A DNA stretch of 64,000 bases from Rhynchopus sp. YZ270_cl-10 (taxonomy: Eukaryota; Euglenozoa; Diplonemea; Diplonemida; Diplonemidae), in the NCBI GenBank assembly GCA_964035575.1, contig OZ037916.1, forward strand, positions 620,001 to 684,000, read 5' to 3'. Of this stretch, positions 1 through 10,346 are shown piece after piece. Under the pieces are notes generated by a model. It was given only the letters and a program-made list of their open reading frames with translations. It made no database searches and was not told the origin of the DNA. Numbering within the stretch: the first letter of the stretch is position 1; each line of letters starts with the position of its first letter. A program made the position numbers and the translations under genes.

Positions 1-308
1 TTTTACTAGTAAAATCACCTGTCATGGTCATAACTAGTCCGTCGTGCAGCTCCAGTAAATGATTTTTGTGTACCGAATATATGGCGAATACTGTGGTGTA
101 TTATGTGTATTCAGATCATATTTGCCTATACCCGGATCCCAATACAATCCGGATGTGCCATATTCGGATCCGAATATAAGGCGAATACGATTTCACCTTC
201 GGGGTCTGAGGTTCCCCCCTCTCAGTTGAACAAAGGATTTGAAGCCTCGATTCCGCCAACCCACAAACCCGCAGGGAGATACACAAAGATACACAAAAAA
301 AAGAGAGC
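1..308. other. No gene seen
   Basis: AT-rich sequence. It contains a loose cluster of TATTCGGATCCG-like words near 130-190 (CCCGGATCC, CCGGATGTG, TTCGGATCCG) that looks like a degenerate short repeat. Nothing coding is supported. Confidence 0.4.
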
Positions 309-488
309 ATGAAGCGCAATGATTGGGCGTTGTTCGAAAAGGTTGAGGCCCCCGCAGAGCAGGGCGAAGGGAGGGGGACCGCCGACGACACCCGCATGGC
401 CGACGACAGCACCGCACCAAGAGAGCAGGACGCAGCAGGGTGCGCCTCCTTGCGTGGAGGCGATGCCAAGCGAATCCGTCGTTCCTGA
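309..488 (+). CDS. Small open frame, possible short protein or exon
   Basis: An ATG-started frame of 59 residues begins MKRNDWALFEKVEAPAE and ends IRRS before TGA. Its base composition is GC-rich and codon-like compared with the AT-rich flanks, and it is hydrophilic with many acidic and basic residues and no membrane segment. Possible acceptor AGs (CTCTCAG and CCCGCAG) lie 40-100 bases upstream, and the immediate leader is A-rich, as for other genes here. I recognise no family. It could be a complete micro-protein, the last exon of a gene starting outside the window, or a remnant. Confidence is low because it is short. Confidence 0.3.
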   Translation: MKRNDWALFEKVEAPAEQGEGRGTADDTRMADDSTAPREQDAAGCASLRGGDAKRIRRS

Positions 489-542
489 ATAGACCCTTCA
501 TCTCTTCGTCCCTTTCAGAAGTCATTAGCTTTCCTTTTTTTT

Positions 543-637
543 GCATCTACTGTAGGCCGCAGGGTATTTTGTGCTTTCATCCGGATGGCTAGCAGCGTAC
601 AGTAGGTCAGTCAGAGGTGTGCCTGCATTAACTACAG
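543..637 (+). repeat. Dispersed module, class D
   Basis: Resembles copies at 39684-39772, 52262-52372 and 55110-55170. The shared words in order are GCAGGGTATTTTGTGCTTTC, CCGGATGGCT, CGTACAGT(A/G)GGTCAGTC and a GCATnAACnACAG end. Same orientation as the other copies. Confidence 0.6.
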
Positions 638-1143
638 TTTAAAATGCGTGCACACAAAAGCATACCGCCGAATGAACACAACGTATATTTTCCAGAAGTA
701 AATTAGGTGCGACCGACAAACCTTTTATGTAGGAGGTGACGGGGTAGTGTGGCAACAGTATGTATGATCGACCGCTGTCCTTTCAATGTGAACGGTCAAT
801 GCAAAAGAGACCCAGGCGCTTCAGCCAGGGGAGCCCTTTGACCCGATGTGATACGCAAGATGTTGTGGAAAATATGCGGATCGTATTGCCAATTTTGTTG
901 TTTTTGCTGTTGGTAGAGCTAAGCTACGAAGGTAACGTAGTTGAAACGACTCATCGTTTGTCAACCATTCTCTTTTGTTTACTCCGCGCGAAAAAACGAT
1001 TGTGGTAAAGATGTGTGTGTTTATCTTATAAGATTTCTTTTTTTTTGCTCACTGATTTGATTTTTTCCAACCCTTTTATTGTACCGCTTTCGCTGCACAA
1101 AAGGGAGGGGGGAAAAACGGGTGGTCAAAAAAACCAGGGTTCC
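638..1143. other. No gene seen
   Basis: A frame at 760-1008 encodes a hydrophobic stretch (ILLFLLLVELSY), but it lacks codon bias, a recognisable family and supporting splice signals. I do not call it. Confidence 0.3.
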
Positions 1144-1908
1144 TAGGGGGATCCGTAAATAGACCGGCAACGACCAGACACGTAATTAGTGTGTATAGCC
1201 GGTCTTTAGCCGGTCTTTAGGGTCCGTAAAAAGACCGGCTCTTAAGGATTACCGGCTATAAGGGCCGGTCCTACCCACCCTCGAAAAAGACCGGCAGACC
1301 GGGTGTACAATTGTACACACAAAAATTTACGTACGATCCTCCTTCTAAGGTGCTCGCTCTCCATACCTAGACCCTCGAATTTTTTTTTTTGCCCCTATAT
1401 TGGGCTAATTTCGACGATTTGAGGCCATTAAAAGTAAAATAAAATGGCCCAAAGAATCCAAAAAACCTCAGAAATACATGTTCGTGAAAAACATTTGCAA
1501 GTCAAAATTCAACCACAATACGGTCATTTTGTGCATACCCTGTGACTGTAGTGGCTAGAGAACACGCATGCAGACCTGTTCCTTGCAATTTCCAGTGTTG
1601 TGTTTATCAATGCATGCATCCAGAGGACCTTTGGTTTACGTAATCGTAGGCACTCCTGAGCAATGAAGTCGGTTTTTGACCCAAAATCGGGGTGTGTGGG
1701 CCCTAATTTGCTCCAAATTTGGCCGAAAATTGGGATTTTTCTGAAAATTTCATTGTGCTCAGCAAAAATCCTTGCTTTTTTGAAGAATTTTCCAAAAAAT
1801 ATGCTATACCCCCTATGACTGGACCCAACTCCCCTCACCCTTTTTTTTTTTCACCCAAAAGGGCCGGAAATTTTACACACTAATACACAAACTTACGGAC
1901 CCCCCCTA
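1144..1908. mobile_element. TA-flanked non-autonomous DNA element (765 bp)
   Basis: The ends are imperfect inverted repeats: TAGGGGGATCCGTAA on the left and the complement of TAGGGGGGGTCCGTAAG on the right, each with an outer TA that would be the target duplication. The first 170 bp hold six or more AGACCGGC/GCCGGTCT words in both orientations, like subterminal binding sites. Near 1340-1400 it shares CCTTCTAAGGTG and a following TAGACyCTCGAA block with the element at 29436-31362, so the two appear related inside despite different ends. The end sequence GGGGG-CCG resembles the foldback element at 62242-63440. No transposase is visible. Confidence 0.6.
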
Positions 1909-2296
1909 CTCGCCCCATACCTTAGCCACACCTTTTTTTATGGAGTTTTCTTGCGTCCCAAATAAGGCGTATTTTGGGATTTTTTTGGGGGGTAATTTGA
2001 CGCCCTTTTTTTTTTGGACGCCAAATATGTCTTCGAAACTGTTCTCAGAGGCTTTCCCGTCCCCATGCAACGCTTCTGTTCTCTTCCTCCCTCTCTCCCT
2101 CTCTGGTTAAACATTTTCTCAAAAAAAAAAAGCTTCTCAAAACCCCACCCTTTTTTCTCTCACTATACCAAAATTCACTTTAAAAATCACCAAAACTTAT
2201 CAAAAATCCATCCATTTCCTCAGAAGGGGGGGCCTTTTTTAACCCCAAATACACCGGTTTTTTCTCCCCTTTTATTGTCCTTATCTTTTTTCAACT
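1909..2296 (+). other. Leader region of the phosphatase gene
   Basis: Pyrimidine-rich DNA with a CCTCTCTCCCTCTCTGG run. A TTTCCTCAG acceptor-like site ends near 2222, about 75 bases before the ATG, and is the likeliest (trans-)splice acceptor. No coding capacity is seen. Confidence 0.35.
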
Positions 2297-3094
2297 ATGC
2301 CCTCTTTGAAGCTGGTTTTGATTCGCCATGGGGAGAGTGAGGACAATGTGATTTTGCATCGGATGATGGCTGACATCGAGAATGGTGTGGTGTCGAGGAA
2401 GGAAGGGGTGGCACTGTTTATGAGAACCCGCAAAACGGACCCGGCGTTGACTCCTCGGGGACAACAACAGGCGAGGTCATTAGGTGCATATCTTGCACCA
2501 GCTGTGGAAGCGCTTCAACAAGAGGGGGATGTGCAGATGGTGTGCGGGCCTATGCTCAGGAATTTGCAAACAATGCAGCAGATCCGTTCCGCGTTTGCTC
2601 AACCCCCAAAGGTTACATGTCATCGCCATGTCTACGAAATTCAAAACCTTGTAAACCAAAAGGATGATACCGCATCTCCGCCAGGTGGCATGACACCACA
2701 GTACATCCGTTCACATTATAACGTCGATTTAGAGGGGTTTGCAGAAGAGGATAGGCCCTGGAGTAGTGGTGAATACCACAAACCTGCCATTCAGAAGGGG
2801 CAAGCCGAGCTGTTAGCGGGGCTTCTGGCGGAGAAGGCGGTGGGGTTGACGCGCCCGCTGACCTGTTTCGTCGTAGGTCATGGTGAACTCTTTAACCTGC
2901 TCCTCTCCGTATTTCTCAAGATCGACCTTCCCCTGGAAGGTCCGCGTGCGTTCTCTCTTTTAAACCGCAACTTTACGTTTTTTAATACCAGTGTGACCTG
3001 TCTTAAGTTATCGCAAAAGAACAATGCAGAACCCAGCTGTGTGCTGGAACGTTACAACGATGTGTCTCATTTGAGTGTCTCCGCGCGACTCTGA
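2297..3094 (+). CDS. Histidine phosphatase superfamily protein (phosphoglycerate mutase-like)
   Basis: A 265-residue protein of the branch-1 histidine phosphatase fold. The N-terminal catalytic motif RHGESEDN is at residues 10-17 (H11 would be the phospho-acceptor). The second catalytic histidine is in VVGHGELFN (H195). A TPRGQQQARSLG block (near residue 53) matches the usual helix after the first motif, and the core arginine is in MLRNLQTMQQIR. The family covers phosphoglycerate mutases, fructose-2,6-bisphosphatases and less specific phosphatases; the substrate cannot be told from sequence. There is no signal peptide or membrane segment, so it is probably cytosolic. The start is well placed, since the fold begins at residue 4. 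It stands alone, without introns. Confidence 0.85.
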   Translation: MPSLKLVLIRHGESEDNVILHRMMADIENGVVSRKEGVALFMRTRKTDPALTPRGQQQARSLGAYLAPAVEALQQEGDVQMVCGPMLRNLQTMQQIRSAFAQPPKVTCHRHVYEIQNLVNQKDDTASPPGGMTPQYIRSHYNVDLEGFAEEDRPWSSGEYHKPAIQKGQAELLAGLLAEKAVGLTRPLTCFVVGHGELFNLLLSVFLKIDLPLEGPRAFSLLNRNFTFFNTSVTCLKLSQKNNAEPSCVLERYNDVSHLSVSARL

Positions 3095-3248
3095 TTTTTT
3101 TTTGTATAAAAGGGATGAAAAACTTCCTACTCGAAGTACAAAGAAAAGGAATGCTCGCAGTGGAGGGGGGGGAAAGAAGGGGTCATATGAGGACCCTTTT
3201 TCTTTGTTGCGGTATTTTGTTTTTGTTTTTTTTTTATCCATGGAAAGT

Positions 3249-3310
3249 GTCAGTGTCTGCGTCCCAGAGGCGTTTGCACTATCAATTTCACTTTTTCTTT
3301 TTTTACTTGG
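3249..3310 (+). repeat. Dispersed module, class A
   Basis: Reads TGTCTGCGTCCCAGAGGCG then TTTGCACTATCAA and a T-rich tail. It lies about 155 bases downstream of the phosphatase stop, in the gene orientation. Confidence 0.65.
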
Positions 3311-3740
3311 TTACTTTCCAAGGTTCTATTACTCTGCTGAGGTGATGTTGCTGCGTGTCTTGGCCTTTGCGGAACTACCCCAGACCTGGTCCTGGACGGT
3401 GCCCCCCTTTTTTTTAAAACCTAATATCAGTGGTACGGGTACTCCCGATGCTTTGATTAGGTGTATTATTGGCGTATTAGGTTCTTTGTGTTTGTTTTTC
3501 AAAGGAACACAAATCACGTAGACATCGGCACAGTGATCACACTTTTATTTTTAACCTTTTTTTTTTCAATTGGATGACCGAGTCCCAAAAAACCCCCTTA
3601 GAAAAGACCCCAAACCCTCAGACATCTTTTTTTTTCTCACATTTTTTCCCACCCAAATTAGCGACTCAGGGGTTGAGCTCCATTAGAGCCTCTCCCACAC
3701 TGCGAAATCAGATCAGCATGCGGGTAGCACATATCAGATG

Positions 3741-3857
3741 TAAACCATGAAATGGATGTAGGGACTTGCATGGTTGGGGTGTACCCCTGGTTCACCCGTC
3801 ATCAAAGGTACACTGTTCACGAGGGGGCTGTTGTATTTCAAGTAAATTTTTTTTTCT
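3741..3857 (+). repeat. Dispersed module, class C (long form)
   Basis: Contains GAAATGGATGTAGG, GCATGGTTGGGGTGT, AGGTACACTGTTCACGAG and TTGTATTTCAAGTAAATTT in order. Near-copies lie at 50813-50925 and 57108-57220, in the same orientation. Confidence 0.7.
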
Positions 3858-5080
3858 GCATTCCCTTTGTAGCTGGAGCGCACGGATCTGATAGCAAGCA
3901 ATACTAGAGGAACATGATGACGTTACATATATTTTCATTGTTGTTTGACAGCTTCGGTTAAATGATACCAAATTTCCAATGTACTGACCGTCTTCCCTCT
4001 TCACCGCAGCAAAGCACACCCAGAAATGATGAGATTGTATTAATCTTTGTAGGTTGGGATTGACAGCTTCGGCTGATTGAAACTAAAACCAGGAACTAAA
4101 AATTCAACACTCTGAATTATGTCCTCTGGCGCACGCCTCCACACGAAGATCCACCAGAAGACAGAAGGGAAACGAACATGATGATATTTGCACATTTTCA
4201 TTCTTTGTAGGTTGGGACAACTGACTCCCCTTGTGGGACGTGCAGATGCTGCATCAGGTAAAAATATTACCACCTGAACACCTCCACACACCACAACACA
4301 ACACAACACAAAGGCGGTCCTAGCTAGTGGAAGCCACCCTCGACCTCTGTGGGGCTTTACCACCCGTTCCGATCTTGCCAAGATGTGAGGTTAACCACGA
4401 CCCTTCACACCATTGCCTCACTCCTTTGGTTCTTCTGAGGCTATTTGTGAGACAAAATATTTCACGATTTTACAAAAAATGTACACAAAAAAAAAAGCTC
4501 CTGTCGTGGGTGAGCCACAGGGTTGCAGCTCCGACCTGCCTCGATGCCCCTGGAAGGCTCAATCGCGGGTGCAAGATTTGGAAAAATAAAATTGAAGCAA
4601 ATTCCATTCCTCTGTGGACATCATGGAACGTTCAAGACCGCAGGTTTATATTCCCCATGGCACTTCGCATAGTGCTGGTGGGAGTTCTTGCCGTGCAAGA
4701 GTTGTGTTTTGCTTTAGTGAGTTAGGTAGCTAAGTACCATCAAATGCAACTACACACTTCTCTTTGTTGTGTTGTACTAACAAGAGAGGTAGTCAGTCTC
4801 GCAAAAAACGTAAGAAGGCCCTCACCATGATGACAACACTATTACCTGGCGTATGAGCCCCTCTTCGGGGTGTTGATTATTTTTATTCCATTCGCAAACC
4901 AAGATCTGTTCTGATATGAAAAAGACCGCCCTCTTTTTGCACGGTGAGGTGTACACATTCACACATCACTCCAAAAAGTATTTGACCGTCTTTGGCTGTC
5001 TTTCTTTGCATCACGACCACTCATTACAGGGGAAGGCAGCCCCTCCCCGTCCCCCGCTCTCCTATCGCTACACAGTTACA
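3858..5080. other. No recognised gene; degenerate internal duplication
   Basis: Between 3905 and 4260 several phrases occur twice: AACATGATGA followed by TTTTCATT, TTTGTAGGTTGGGA, and GACAGCTTCGG. This suggests an old, diverged tandem duplication. Frames at 4040-4381 and 4327-4725 have no recognisable family. The last 160 bases are the leader of the transporter gene. Confidence 0.35.
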
Positions 5081-7042
5081 ATGAATCCCTTCACCTCCTT
5101 CGCGGCGTTGATGGCGATGCTGTATCACCAGCTCGTGGGGGAGCTGCTTAAGGAGTTTGGGGTCAAGTTCAGTATCATGCTTTTTAGCACATATTTTGGT
5201 GTGAAGGGCGCGCTGTACACGCTTCTGATGAAGGCGCAGACGATATACTATCGGAAGTATCTGAACTACTCTGGGAGCGACTATCAGAGGTTCCGGACAT
5301 TTGCGTCGACACCTTGGGCGCTGAAGGCGGCCATAGGTGCGTTGTCTGACACTGTCACGTTCCGTGGGCGGCACAAAACGCCTTATATGGTGGGGTCCAC
5401 GATCATGGGCATAGTTGCGTTTATCTTGGTGTCTGCGCTGGAGGTGGGGGACGAGGACTACCTGAACCGGAACAACACGCACTGCTTCGACCACGACTGT
5501 GTCTGGGATGACGGCTGCAGTGTGAACGAGTCTCTCGCCGCAGAGGTGTCGTTGGATGTGTCGCACTTCTCGCACTGCAAACCCTTGTTGAACGAGACCG
5601 ACTGCACAGCGGCACACTGCTTCGATACCGGGTCCACGTGGATCCCCGAGAAGACATACCTGCCTGCCTTCCTCTTCTTCCTGATCATGACGCAAGTAGC
5701 CACAGTGGACCTGCTCACGGAGGGACGCTACGCACGCATGATGGTCGACAAGCCTCACACAGGGTCCACCCTCGTAACATGGGTCTGGTTGTCGTACTTC
5801 AGCGGCGCGCTAGCAGTATCAGGGTTTGCAGGGTTCATGCTGTCAAACTACCACGTGCGCTTCTTTCTTCTCATCGGCGTTCCCTTCTCGGTGCAGGTGC
5901 TCTTCCCTTTGATGCTCGGGTTCCTGCGGGAGGAGGTGATCCCGCAGCTGAAGGATAAGTGGGTGCATCTGGACAAGGCAAAGATGCACAAGGAGCACAA
6001 GATGTACCTGCTTGCTGTGGCGATGACGGTGGGTGCGCTGATTAATGCATTTGCGGGCATTCTTGTGCAGGACGAGTTCTGGCTGCTGGCAATCTCGTGG
6101 GGGTGTGGCATATCGATGGTGCTGGCGGCGTACTGGGCGCTGCCTCTTGCGCTGGCCAACGCGAATACATACATGTTCCTTGCGAACGCGACGTACCTCA
6201 ACATCGGCGGGGCGCTCGACTCGTGGTTCCTGGGGAACGAGAAATGTGTGCCCGGCGGGCCCAACTTCTCCTACGAATACTACTTCACGTACACCGGGCT
6301 TGTCGGGTCCTTCTCGGCCCTGCTGGGGACCATCCTCTTCCGTCTGCTCTTCCAGGACAAATCCTTCCGCGTTGCCTTCTGGGCCACGACTGTCCTGAAG
6401 GTGATTGCTTCTATGTTCGACTACGTCATGGTGAAGCGCTGGCACCTTGCGTTTATGTCGGACAAGGTGTGGTTTTTGTTTGGAGATGCGATTATTGCTG
6501 AGGTCATTAGCCAGCTGGATTTCATGCCCTCCGTTGTCCTTGTCTCCAAGGTCTGCCCACGGGGCTACGAAAGCATGGTGTACGCTATGCTGGGGGGGTT
6601 CCAGAACTTCGGGCAGCAGGTAGCGAGCAACACTGGCATTGTGTTGGGTGGGTTCTTGGGTGTCGATGCCGAGGCTGGGGGGGATGTATGCCACTTTGGG
6701 AACCTGCCGTTGCTTATCTTCCTGGCACATGCGTTGTTCCCTTTGATCACTGTACCGCTCACATTCTTCATGATTCCAAACAAGAAACTGACAGACGACA
6801 TCTTGGAGGACGTAGGCCTAGACAACGTTGGCCACACCCATGGCGACGGCAACATGGGAGAAATGATTGAACTAGAATCGGACCCTGCTGACATCGATGG
6901 CTCCCTCCAGTTCTCCGCCAACGACATGGATGACAGAGACGAGTACAGCCTAGGCAACGGTGTTGACTACGGTGAGCAGGCCCCTTCCCCTGAAGAAAGC
7001 GACTCCCCTTCGCCTGCTGCGCACGAAGAGTTTTCTTCGTAA
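5081..7042 (+). CDS. BT1-family folate/biopterin transporter-like membrane protein
   Basis: A 653-residue polytopic protein, about 11-12 membrane segments by eye. Motifs typical of the BT1 (folate-biopterin transporter) family include KAAIGALSD followed by GRHKTPYM near residues 85-110, and GYESMVYAMLGGFQNFG near residue 495. Residues about 130-190 form a hydrophilic loop with six cysteines and three N-glycosylation sequons (NNT, NES, NET), so it probably faces outside or a lumen. The C-terminal 85 residues are an acidic, Ser/Pro-rich tail. In other protists the family takes up folates and pteridines; the substrate here is inferred. The frame is open further upstream to 4916, but I start at 5081 because CTACACAG, a likely splice acceptor, lies five bases before this ATG and the membrane domain begins shortly after. 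Confidence 0.8.
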   Translation: MNPFTSFAALMAMLYHQLVGELLKEFGVKFSIMLFSTYFGVKGALYTLLMKAQTIYYRKYLNYSGSDYQRFRTFASTPWALKAAIGALSDTVTFRGRHKTPYMVGSTIMGIVAFILVSALEVGDEDYLNRNNTHCFDHDCVWDDGCSVNESLAAEVSLDVSHFSHCKPLLNETDCTAAHCFDTGSTWIPEKTYLPAFLFFLIMTQVATVDLLTEGRYARMMVDKPHTGSTLVTWVWLSYFSGALAVSGFAGFMLSNYHVRFFLLIGVPFSVQVLFPLMLGFLREEVIPQLKDKWVHLDKAKMHKEHKMYLLAVAMTVGALINAFAGILVQDEFWLLAISWGCGISMVLAAYWALPLALANANTYMFLANATYLNIGGALDSWFLGNEKCVPGGPNFSYEYYFTYTGLVGSFSALLGTILFRLLFQDKSFRVAFWATTVLKVIASMFDYVMVKRWHLAFMSDKVWFLFGDAIIAEVISQLDFMPSVVLVSKVCPRGYESMVYAMLGGFQNFGQQVASNTGIVLGGFLGVDAEAGGDVCHFGNLPLLIFLAHALFPLITVPLTFFMIPNKKLTDDILEDVGLDNVGHTHGDGNMGEMIELESDPADIDGSLQFSANDMDDRDEYSLGNGVDYGEQAPSPEESDSPSPAAHEEFSS

Positions 7043-8656
7043 GGGGAAAGAAAGGGGGAAAGGGGCGCGGGATGAGGGGCAGGGTTTGGGGGGCGTTATC
7101 GTATAGTTTCTCGTTAAGATGTGGTGGGGTTTTGGGGGGTGATTAGACCCACGTTTTAAGATTTTGCGGGAAAACTAAAGCCCGAAAAAAAAGCAGAGAA
7201 TGTGGAGAAACTGATTCCGATAATAAAATACAAATGATTTGGCCAGCTTTGAGTACAGACCCTAGATATTCAAAGTGGGTACTAAGGACGATAGTCGATA
7301 CAGCAAAAAGAGAGGGGTTACGGGATGGTGAAGACTGTCTGAATGGAAAAAAATTGTCGTTTCGCAACTTTCAAATTATTTTGTTGAACTGCACTTTTTT
7401 TTCCTTTCCAACTTCACTTTTTTTAGTTTTTGGTTGAAGTGCACTGTCACGAGCGGGCTTCCGTATTGCAGGTGAACTTTTTATTGCGTTATTTTGTGCA
7501 GAAAAGAGGCCTTGTGACTCATAGGCTGGACGAACCCATATAGTCAGGGGTCTTGCTGTGTGTAACATTGGCACAAGACCTAGATATGCATCACAACCAC
7601 CCCAGCTAGCTTGCACCCGCTCCTCTACTTAAAGTCCATCACCCACTGTCCGCTCTTCATTGTGAACAAAAATACCCTCTTTTTTTTCAAAAATGCGTGC
7701 ATAAGAGGCACATTCATCTTTCAAGCTTTCCTTTTATGCTTTTAATTCTAGCGATGCTGAAGAGCGATGCCGAAAAAAAGGATACGCGTACGTGGCCTTC
7801 GAGGAAACCATTTTTTGGGTTCACCCGGTGTTCTGACACACGGAAGGTACACTGCCAAGGGCTTTGTATTTCAAGTAAATTTAACATTTTTTTCCCCGCA
7901 CCATTTGTAACTTCTCAACAAGGAATATGAAATACAGTGGGACAAGAAACTTGGCGACTAAATAATGCGGATTTTGGGGGTTTTCTTGTAATTGGCGACT
8001 TTTTTTGGTCGCCAATATCACTTGTCCTACTGTAATCATTCGGGGTTCGATAACCGATCGTAGCCCACAGAGTGTCAAAGCGTCCTCCCATAGAGGCAAC
8101 AAGGTCACCTTTTCCTTGACCTGCCCTACGTACCCCTTTTGTGCAGTGAAGCGGTCCCTCCATAGATAACCATGGTGGGCAACCGATACACCTTTTGTCC
8201 AGGGGGCGTGAGTCACCCTTCTGTTGTCCCTTTTCCCATGCCCCTGGTTGCGTTGCTGTTAGCAGGAGGAGTCAGAGGTGGTTTTCTCGTAAATAAAAAA
8301 GACACAATTTTTTTTTGTAGGTCAGAGTGGGAGAGAAGACGTAGATAATGTGTGATGGGGGGAGTGATGCATTGCACCCGTGTTGCCAGGTAGTGTGCAC
8401 GTAGGTGCAGTCCTCTGGTGTGTTCAGAAGCAAAGGGGGTTTAACGGTCGCGTCTTTGCCGGTCATGGCATCAACGCACACCCAAACCACTCGAGATACT
8501 GTTCCCTCTTTTCCTGCCGGACACATCCACACGCACATGATGAGATTCGTCTTTATGGACCATGCACCACGCTGAGTGGGATGCGTTTTTTTGCGTTCTC
8601 TTGATTGATCACAACACACTTCACTCTACCAACGCTGAGTCTTTCTTCTGTTATTT
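7043..8656 (+). repeat. Gene-free stretch with dispersed modules of classes C and F
   Basis: Class C copies are at 7441-7482 (GCACTGTCACGAGCGGGCTT) and 7820-7892 (GGTACACTGCC then TTTGTATTTCAAGTAAATTT). A class F copy is at 7694-7734 (GCGTGCATAAGAGGCACATT, ATCTTTCAAGCTTTCC). At 8035-8075 GGGGTTCGATAACC forms part of a hairpin and looks like a Pol III B-box; related words recur at 46185, 56037 and 59441. All read +. The final 380 bases before the histone array are unique. Confidence 0.6.
7933..8034. mobile_element. Tc1/mariner-like MITE (102 bp)
   Basis: Bounded by TA on both sides, with inverted ends CAGTGGGACAAG and CTTGTCCTACTG, followed inward by a second paired block (TTGGCGACT and GGTCGCCAA). 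A CAGT-GGACAAG end and a TA duplication are typical of Tc1-like elements. It is too short to code. Confidence 0.75.
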
Positions 8657-9110
8657 CCCACAACCCACAACAACAAGGACTTATCAGCCCCGTGTGTTCA
8701 ACAAGTAAACTCACGGGATACTCCCAAGAACCAAGATACCACAACCCCTCATTCTGCTGTGCCACAACTGCGAGCATATCCCATGCCTTAGACACACAGG
8801 CCCTCATCCAGTGGGCTTGTGTGTCACAGGGAGTGCGAGATCGACTCAGCCACAACAACACAACACAAAACGACATCCACAAGAGGGTGCGTCAGGCATG
8901 GACGCAGCCTTGTTACTGCTGTGACTCCTGTTCAAACGTTCCAAGAGACCGCACTGCACTGCACATGATGACCAAAGTGATATCCCTACGGAGGGTTTGC
9001 ACAGGTGCTAATGTGCCCGAGTGGTGTTTTCTTTCTCACCCGCAATGTACCACACACCCACCACCACACACCTGCAGATTACCAAGACAACAGCCACACA
9101 ACACTTGAAG

Positions 9111-9551
9111 ATGCCACGCACACCTGCCAGGTCTGTGAAGAAGTCGCAGTCGTCGACCGGAAAGGACGGTGAGCAGAAGAAGAGGAAGCCGGTGACGAAG
9201 CTGGACTACAGGCCCGCTGCGAAGAAGGACAAGAAGGGGAAGGTGGTGAAGAAGTCTGGCCGCTGGCTGCCCGGAACTGTTGCGATGCGTGAGATCAAGG
9301 CACTGCAGAAGGGGACGCAGCTGCTGATCCAGAAGGCGCCCTTCCAGCGTCTTGTGCGTGACGTGATGGACAAGCACAAGCAGGACATGCGTTTCCGTGC
9401 GTCTGCACTTGAGGCGATGCAGGAGGCAAGCGAGCAGTACCTGATCAGCGTGTTTGAGGGTGCCGTGATCCTGCAGCTCCACAGGAAGAAGAAGACCCTC
9501 ATCCAGAAGGACTTGAGCTACACTATCCGCATCCGTGGGGACAACCTGTGA
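9111..9551 (+). CDS. Histone H3, array unit 1
   Basis: 146 residues. The fold is clear from RPAAKK onward: LPGTVAMREIKALQKGTQLL, then PFQRLVRDVM, RFRASALEAMQEASEQYL, and the end TIRIRGDNL match canonical H3 helices and the IRGE(R) terminus. The tail is very unusual: it starts PRTPARSVKKSQSSTG, so the ARTKQTARKS block that carries K4 and K9 is not conserved, and there is no second ARKS around K27. The usual KKPHRYRPG is KKSGRWLPG here. The tail is about 10 residues longer than usual. The frame is open upstream to 9021, but I start at 9111 because a CTGCAG acceptor lies at 9076, with an A/C-rich leader after it. No introns. Confidence 0.95.
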   Translation: MPRTPARSVKKSQSSTGKDGEQKKRKPVTKLDYRPAAKKDKKGKVVKKSGRWLPGTVAMREIKALQKGTQLLIQKAPFQRLVRDVMDKHKQDMRFRASALEAMQEASEQYLISVFEGAVILQLHRKKKTLIQKDLSYTIRIRGDNL

Positions 9552-9624
9552 ACGTGAGCTGGCATGAGCACGAGCTGTTTCACTTGTTTTGAGTTTTTTA
9601 TGTTTCACGCTTTTGCCTCTGTGA

Positions 9625-9639
9625 GCTTGCTTGCCAAGC
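9625..9639 (+). other. Weak 3' hairpin of H3 (unit 1; also in units 2-5)
   Basis: GCTTG and CAAGC pair across five bases, about 75 bases past the stop. Only five pairs, so it is marginal. Confidence 0.25.
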
Positions 9640-9796
9640 CGCGAGGGGTGGATTACCACCAGTGACAAGTTTTCAAAAAAAATGAAGCCCTCTCTTTTCT
9701 TTTCCCATCACCGTCACCACCTATTCTCTGCACATCACACCCCACAGTTCTCCACAGTTCTCCACAGTTCTCCGCACACCACAAAACACACTCACA

Positions 9797-10084
9797 ATGC
9801 CGAGGTTCGAGTCGATCACGATTGCCAAGCCGGACGCGAAGCGCTCTGCCAAGATCAAGGAGGCAGCGAAGGCGAGGAAGGACGCTGTGAGAATTGCAGT
9901 GAAGAAGGTGAAGGACGCTGAGAAGCAGAAGCGTGCGGACGCGAGGGCCAAGAAGGCGGCGAAGAAGGAGGAGAAGGCGAAGAAGGCAAAGAAGGCCAAG
10001 AAGACCACCACGAAGAAGAAGGGAACCGCGACAAAGAAGAAGGGAACCTCCACGAAGAAGAAGGCCAAGACCACGAAGAAGTAA
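9797..10084 (+). CDS. Histone H1-like lysine-rich linker protein, array unit 1
   Basis: 95 residues, over one third lysine. After an N-terminal segment (MPRFESITIAKPDAKRSA) it is helical and then AKKA, TKKKGT and KKAKTTKK repeats. There is no winged-helix globular domain, so it corresponds to the C-terminal domain of animal H1, as in kinetoplastid, dinoflagellate and bacterial H1-like proteins. It probably binds linker DNA by charge. A tandem TTCTCCACAG repeat (three copies) lies 25-55 bases before the ATG and offers several alternative acceptor sites. Confidence 0.85.
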   Translation: MPRFESITIAKPDAKRSAKIKEAAKARKDAVRIAVKKVKDAEKQKRADARAKKAAKKEEKAKKAKKAKKTTTKKKGTATKKKGTSTKKKAKTTKK

Positions 10085-10346
10085 GCCTGCGGCCAGAACG
10101 TCGCTACTTTGCAGATGCGTGAGTGCACTGTGTTGTAAGTTTTGTGTTTTTTTTTCCTATTGTAACAGTAACCTCTGGGCTTGCGTGCAGGCCACACGGA
10201 GGGGTGGAGATTCCCACCACATACCAGAAGAACAAAAATCTTCATGAAAACAAAAGCAAGTGTGACTTCTTTTTGCGTTCACCCGTCCCTCTCACCTTCG
10301 TCCCCATCCCTCCCCACCAGATATTCAAGACAAACAACACACAAAA

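Noticed and set aside
4916-5080. 55-residue N-terminal extension of the BT1 transporter
   Set aside because: It crosses two acceptor-like CAGs and has no transporter features; the ATG at 5081 is better placed.
9021-9110. 30-residue N-terminal extension of H3
   Set aside because: It starts without ATG and crosses the CTGCAG acceptor; the histone tail begins properly at 9111.
9933-10247. Arg-rich + strand frame overlapping H1
   Set aside because: Out-of-frame reading of the AAGAAG-rich H1 gene.
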